Positions 6,358 through 9,275 of a stretch of 9,275 nucleotides of DNA are shown piece by piece (the first letter of the stretch is position 1; every line of letters starts with the position of its first letter). Position numbers and translations under genes: made by a program. Under the pieces are notes generated by a model, which did no database searches, was not told the DNA's origin, and worked only from the letters and a program-made list of their open reading frames with translations. Where the stretch lies: contig CAIYRJ010000257.1 in NCBI GenBank assembly GCA_903928615.1, forward strand, positions 1 to 9,275, written 5' to 3'. Source of the stretch: an uncultured Actinomycetes bacterium. GTDB taxonomy: Bacteria > Actinomycetota > Thermoleophilia > Miltoncostaeales > Miltoncostaeaceae.

Positions 6358-6923
6358 GTTCCTTCTCCCGGCGTCCAGATCACGGTGATCTCCGTATCCC
6401 CATACCTTCGCGTGGTCTCACGTTCGACGGCGATGCCCGGAACCCCGCCGGGCCCCATGATCGCACCCCGGGCATGCTCGATGACCACCACGGCCCGCGG
6501 GGCGAGCACGTTCGCGAGGGACTCCCCCATCTCCTCCAGGATCACGGGCAGCAGGTCGTACGGCGGATCGGCCAGCACCAGGTCGTAGGCCTCGCTGGCC
6601 TCGACCGCGGCCTGCAGCGCCCCGCGCCAGCCGCGGCGCACCACCCGCAGGCGGTCGCCCAGGCCCAGCACCGACGCGTTGGCCGCGATGGCATCGGCCG
6701 CGCCGCGATCGTCGTCCACGCAGGTGGCGCGGTCCGCGCCGCGCGACAGCGCCTCGATGGCCAGCGCGCCCGATCCGGCGAACAGGTCGAGCACGCGGTC
6801 GCCGTCCACCGGACCGATGATCGAGAAGAGCGCCTCCTTCACCCGGTCGGACGTCGGACGGGTACCCGTGCCCGACGGCGCGATGAGCCTGCGGCCCCCG
6901 AGGTGCCCGGCGATCACCCTCAT
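6354..6923 (-). CDS. rsmD: 16S rRNA (guanine966-N2)-methyltransferase RsmD
   Basis: RsmD methylates G966 of 16S rRNA using S-adenosylmethionine. The 189-residue product begins MRVIAGHLGGRRLIAPSGTGTRPTSDRVKEALF, the usual start of this family. The SAM-binding motif DLFAGSGALAIEALSRGA is at 46-63 and the catalytic DPPY at 119-122. I chose the ATG at 6923 because homology starts there and it overlaps the recG stop as ATGA; a longer open frame to 7241 runs inside recG and is not real. No Shine-Dalgarno is evident, so translation is probably coupled to recG. Confidence 0.96.
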   Translation of the reverse strand: MRVIAGHLGGRRLIAPSGTGTRPTSDRVKEALFSIIGPVDGDRVLDLFAGSGALAIEALSRGADRATCVDDDRGAADAIAANASVLGLGDRLRVVRRGWRGALQAAVEASEAYDLVLADPPYDLLPVILEEMGESLANVLAPRAVVVIEHARGAIMGPGGVPGIAVERETTRRYGDTEITVIWTPGEGT

Positions 6924-9076
6924 GCGTCGAGCAGCCGGGGCATGTCGGGGAAGGCGGCGCGCACGGCGTCGCCCAGCAGCACGTGCTCCGGCTGCTCGAG
7001 CCGCGGGTCGCGCTCGAGCGCAACCTTGGCGATGCGCCGCGCCTCGGCGAGCGACCGGCGATCGCGCGAGAGCCGCGCGAAGCGCAGGTCGGTGGGGCCC
7101 GACTGCCGCAGGCCGAGGATGCTGCCCTCGCCGCGGATGTCCAGGTCGATGTCGGCCAGGCGGAAGCCGTCGTTGGTCTGCACGAGCGCCTCCAGCCGCC
7201 GCACGCCGTCCTCGGCCGCGGGCTCGGCGAACACCAGGCACATGCCGGCATGCTCGCCGCGCCCCACGCGCCCGCGCAACTGGTGCAGCTGGGCGAGGCC
7301 GAAGCGGTCGGCGTCCTCCACAACCATGACGGTGGCGTTCGGCACGTCGATGCCCACCTCCACCACGGTCGTGGCCACCAGCAGGTCGGTATCCCCCGCC
7401 GCGAACGCCGCCATGGCCGCGCGCCGCTCATCGGGCTTCTGCGCGCCGTGGGCGAGGCCCACGCGGAAGTCACGGAATGGGCCATCGGCCAGCCGGCGGG
7501 CCTCCTCCACCGCCGAGCGCGCGGCCACGCCCTCCTCGCCCTGGTCGACCATCGGGCAGATCACGTAGGCCTGCCGACCCCGGCGGAGCTCGGCGCGCAC
7601 CTGCTCGTAGGCATCCTCGCGATCCTCCTCGCGCACCCAGCGCGTGGCGATGTCCTGGCGCCCCGGGGGCCGGCCGCGAATGGCCGACACCCGCAGGTCG
7701 CCATACGCCGTGAGCGCGAGCGTGCGGGGAATGGGCGTGGCCGTCATGTAGAGCAGGTGGGCCGCATCGGCCCCGGATCCCACGCGGTCGGCGAGGGCCT
7801 GGCGCTGCTCCACCCCGAAGCGGTGCTGCTCGTCCACCACCACGAGCCCGAGCCGGTGGAACCGCACGCCTCCCACCAGCAGCGCCTGCGTGCCCACCAC
7901 CACCTGGGCCGTGCCGGTGGCCACCGCCATCTCGCGCCGCTCGCGCTCGGCGCGCGGGACGTTGCCCGTGATCAGCACCGGCGCGATTCCCGCCGGGGCC
8001 AGCAGGGAGTCGAGGGTGCGCATGTGCTGCTCGGCGAGCGTCTCGGTGGGCACGAGGATCGCCGCCTGGGCGCCGGCCTCCACGGCCTGCGCGCAGGCAA
8101 GCGCGGCCACCTCGGTCTTGCCCGCGCCCACCTCGCCCTGGAGCAGGCGCCGCATCGGGCGCTCGCGGCGGATGTCGCGCGACACCTGGCGAGCCACGCG
8201 CTCCTGCTCTCCCGTGAGCGTGAATGGCAGCCCGGCCCGCACGAGGTCGATCACCGCACCGGTGGGCGCGAGGGGCAGTGCACGACGGGCCACCTCCTCG
8301 TGCCGACGCACGGCGATGAGGCCCAGCTGCAGCACGAGGAGCTCCTCGAACGCCAGGCGGCGCCTGCCCGCGCGCGGCTCGCGGGCGGTGCGCGGGAAGT
8401 GCATGGCCGACAGGGCGTCGGCGCGGGTGGGCAGCGCGAGGCGCGCGCGGATCCACGACGGGAGGATCTCCGGGGCGGCGGGCAGGCACGGGCGCGCGGC
8501 ATCCACCATCTCGCGCAGCCGGCGGGCGGGCAGGGCCTCGGTGGCCGGGTACACGGGCACGAGCCCCTCGGTGTGCAGCCCCTCCGACGCCGGCCCCCCG
8601 AGCACCTCATGGGCCTTCACCGTCACCTGGCGCTGGGGCTTGAGCGCAACCTTGCCGCGGATCATCAGCTCATCCCCGGGCTCGAGCACGCCCGCGAGGT
8701 ACGCCTGGTTGAACCACACCGCCGAGATCGCGCCCGAGTCGTCGTGCACCTTCGCCCGCACGATCCGGAGCCCCCGGCGCCGGGTGGGCACCACCGCGAT
8801 GGAGTCGAGCACCACGCGGATCGTGGCCTCCTCGCCGTCGGCGAGGCCCGCGATGGGTCGCGCGGCGTCATACGACAGGTAGCGGGCGGGCAGGTGCTCC
8901 GCCAGGTCGCCGATGGTGTGGATTCCGATGGCCTCGGCCCGCTCGGCCGTGGAGGGGCCCACGCCAGGCAGTTCCAGCACGGACGCGCGCCACCGGGCGG
9001 GGCCCGGCCTGTGCGGGATCGCGTCGCCAGCGCCAGAGGCCCGCGCACGCCCGAATGCCCCCCGCGGCACGCTCAC
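6920..9076 (-). CDS. recG: ATP-dependent DNA helicase RecG
   Basis: RecG remodels stalled replication forks and branch-migrates Holliday junctions. The 718-residue product has an N-terminal wedge region with LPGVGPSTAERAEAIGIHT (36-54) and an OB-fold region to about 160. The helicase core carries Walker A GEVGAGKT at 314-321, GTQALL at 395-400, DEQH at 415-418, TATPIPRT at 445-452 and QLRGRVGRG at 599-607. The C-terminal TRG segment is present but altered: RGEGSILGLRQSG (648-660), where most RecG have RGPGEFLGTRQSG. The GTG at 9076 is the furthest upstream start; homology begins near residue 33, and neither it nor the GTGs at 9070 and 8980 has a good Shine-Dalgarno. The start is therefore uncertain, the identity is not. 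First of the minus-strand run, divergent from rpmB. Confidence 0.96.
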   Translation of the reverse strand: MSVPRGAFGRARASGAGDAIPHRPGPARWRASVLELPGVGPSTAERAEAIGIHTIGDLAEHLPARYLSYDAARPIAGLADGEEATIRVVLDSIAVVPTRRRGLRIVRAKVHDDSGAISAVWFNQAYLAGVLEPGDELMIRGKVALKPQRQVTVKAHEVLGGPASEGLHTEGLVPVYPATEALPARRLREMVDAARPCLPAAPEILPSWIRARLALPTRADALSAMHFPRTAREPRAGRRRLAFEELLVLQLGLIAVRRHEEVARRALPLAPTGAVIDLVRAGLPFTLTGEQERVARQVSRDIRRERPMRRLLQGEVGAGKTEVAALACAQAVEAGAQAAILVPTETLAEQHMRTLDSLLAPAGIAPVLITGNVPRAERERREMAVATGTAQVVVGTQALLVGGVRFHRLGLVVVDEQHRFGVEQRQALADRVGSGADAAHLLYMTATPIPRTLALTAYGDLRVSAIRGRPPGRQDIATRWVREEDREDAYEQVRAELRRGRQAYVICPMVDQGEEGVAARSAVEEARRLADGPFRDFRVGLAHGAQKPDERRAAMAAFAAGDTDLLVATTVVEVGIDVPNATVMVVEDADRFGLAQLHQLRGRVGRGEHAGMCLVFAEPAAEDGVRRLEALVQTNDGFRLADIDLDIRGEGSILGLRQSGPTDLRFARLSRDRRSLAEARRIAKVALERDPRLEQPEHVLLGDAVRAAFPDMPRLLDA

Positions 9077-9165
9077 GCTGGCAACCCGCGCCTCGTTGTG
9101 GCATCGTGCCCGGGTCGCGGCGCCCTGTGCCGCTCCGTCTCTCCTACTCGAGGTAACCAGTCGAC
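9077..9165. promoter_or_regulatory. Divergent spacer between recG and rpmB
   Basis: Both flanking genes begin here, so promoters for both directions are expected. I could not find a convincing -35/-10 pair for either. TTGTGG at 9096-9101 (+) has no -10 at the right distance. GAGG at 9150-9153 (+) is the likely rpmB Shine-Dalgarno, with a rather long 12-base spacer. If recG starts further downstream than 9076, its promoter may lie partly inside the annotated recG. Confidence 0.35.
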
Positions 9166-9275
9166 ATGGCGAAGGTCTGCACTTCTTGCGGCAAGGGTCC
9201 CGCCTTCGGGAACAACCGCAGCCACTCGATGGTCGCCACCCGGCGCCGGTTCAACCCGAACCTCCAGCGCGTGAG
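9166..9275 (+). CDS. rpmB: 50S ribosomal protein L28 (N-terminal 36 codons, 3' end outside window)
   Basis: L28 is a protein of the large ribosomal subunit. The visible part reads [22 protein letters not shown] then [14 protein letters not shown], the conserved L28 N-terminus. C5 and C8 are the first pair of the zinc-binding (C+) form; the second pair should lie beyond the edge. It is the only plus-strand gene and is transcribed away from recG. In many actinobacteria a DAK/YloV-type gene lies near rpmB and recG; none is between them here. Confidence 0.95.
   Translation, partial: MAKVCTSCGKGPAFGNNRSHSMVATRRRFNPNLQRV

Noticed and set aside
6924..7241. N-terminal extension of RsmD into recG
   Set aside because: The extension is Arg/Gly-rich shadow sequence; family homology begins exactly at the ATG at 6923, which overlaps the recG stop as ATGA.
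9096..9150. TTGTGG and TACTCG as an rpmB promoter
   Set aside because: The distance between the elements is far from 16-18 bases, and TACTCG does not fit TAnnnT.
6983..9274. 763-codon plus-strand open frame opposite recG, running into rpmB
   Set aside because: It is His/Gly/Ala-rich with no domain. It is the antisense of recG, and its last part is out of frame with the real L28 start.

Overview
The window is a compact, very GC-rich piece of bacterial core chromosome (GC-rich by eye; I did not compute a value). Eleven protein genes can be supported. Ten lie head to tail on the minus strand, and one (rpmB) starts divergently at the right edge. In minus-strand transcription order they are recG, rsmD, coaD, a short SepIVA/DivIVA-like coiled-coil gene, a YceD/DUF177 gene, rpmF, plsX, acpP, rnc and smc. 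The smc gene runs off the left edge. I see no mobile element, CRISPR array, tRNA or rRNA, and no stretch over 100 bases lacks a gene.

Organism: the order coaD / SepIVA-like / DUF177 / rpmF / rnc / smc, with recG and rsmD upstream, is the arrangement I know from Actinobacteria such as Streptomyces and, in part, Mycobacterium. The presence of plsX and acpP between rpmF and rnc, and the absence of mutM/fpg between rnc and smc, point away from those genera. A deep-branching actinobacterial lineage (Thermoleophilia- or Rubrobacter-like) is my guess. It is inference from gene order and composition only.

Layout from right to left. 9166-9275 (+) is the start of rpmB (L28). 9077-9165 is the divergent spacer. 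9076-4754 (-) holds recG, rsmD, coaD, the SepIVA-like gene and the DUF177 gene, tightly coupled: there are two 4-base ATGA overlaps, then gaps of 14 and 3 bases. 4666-4753 is a spacer with a plausible sigma-A-type promoter. 4665-3485 holds rpmF (a 59-codon gene with a TTG start) and plsX, 5 bases apart. 3397-3484 is a second spacer with a candidate extended -10 inside an inverted repeat. 3396-1 holds acpP, rnc and smc: acpP and rnc overlap by 41 bases, and rnc and smc are 4 bases apart.

How the genes relate: recG (fork repair), smc (chromosome organisation) and the SepIVA-like protein (cell envelope growth or division) concern chromosome and cell cycle. coaD (CoA synthesis), acpP (the carrier that receives the CoA-derived phosphopantetheine) and plsX (which uses acyl-ACP to start phospholipid synthesis) form a logical CoA-to-membrane-lipid set. 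rsmD, DUF177, rpmF, rnc and rpmB concern ribosome synthesis. I did not find an undescribed system. The points worth a second look are residue-level departures in RNase III, PlsX and RecG, two small regulatory candidates, and the shortened SepIVA-like protein.
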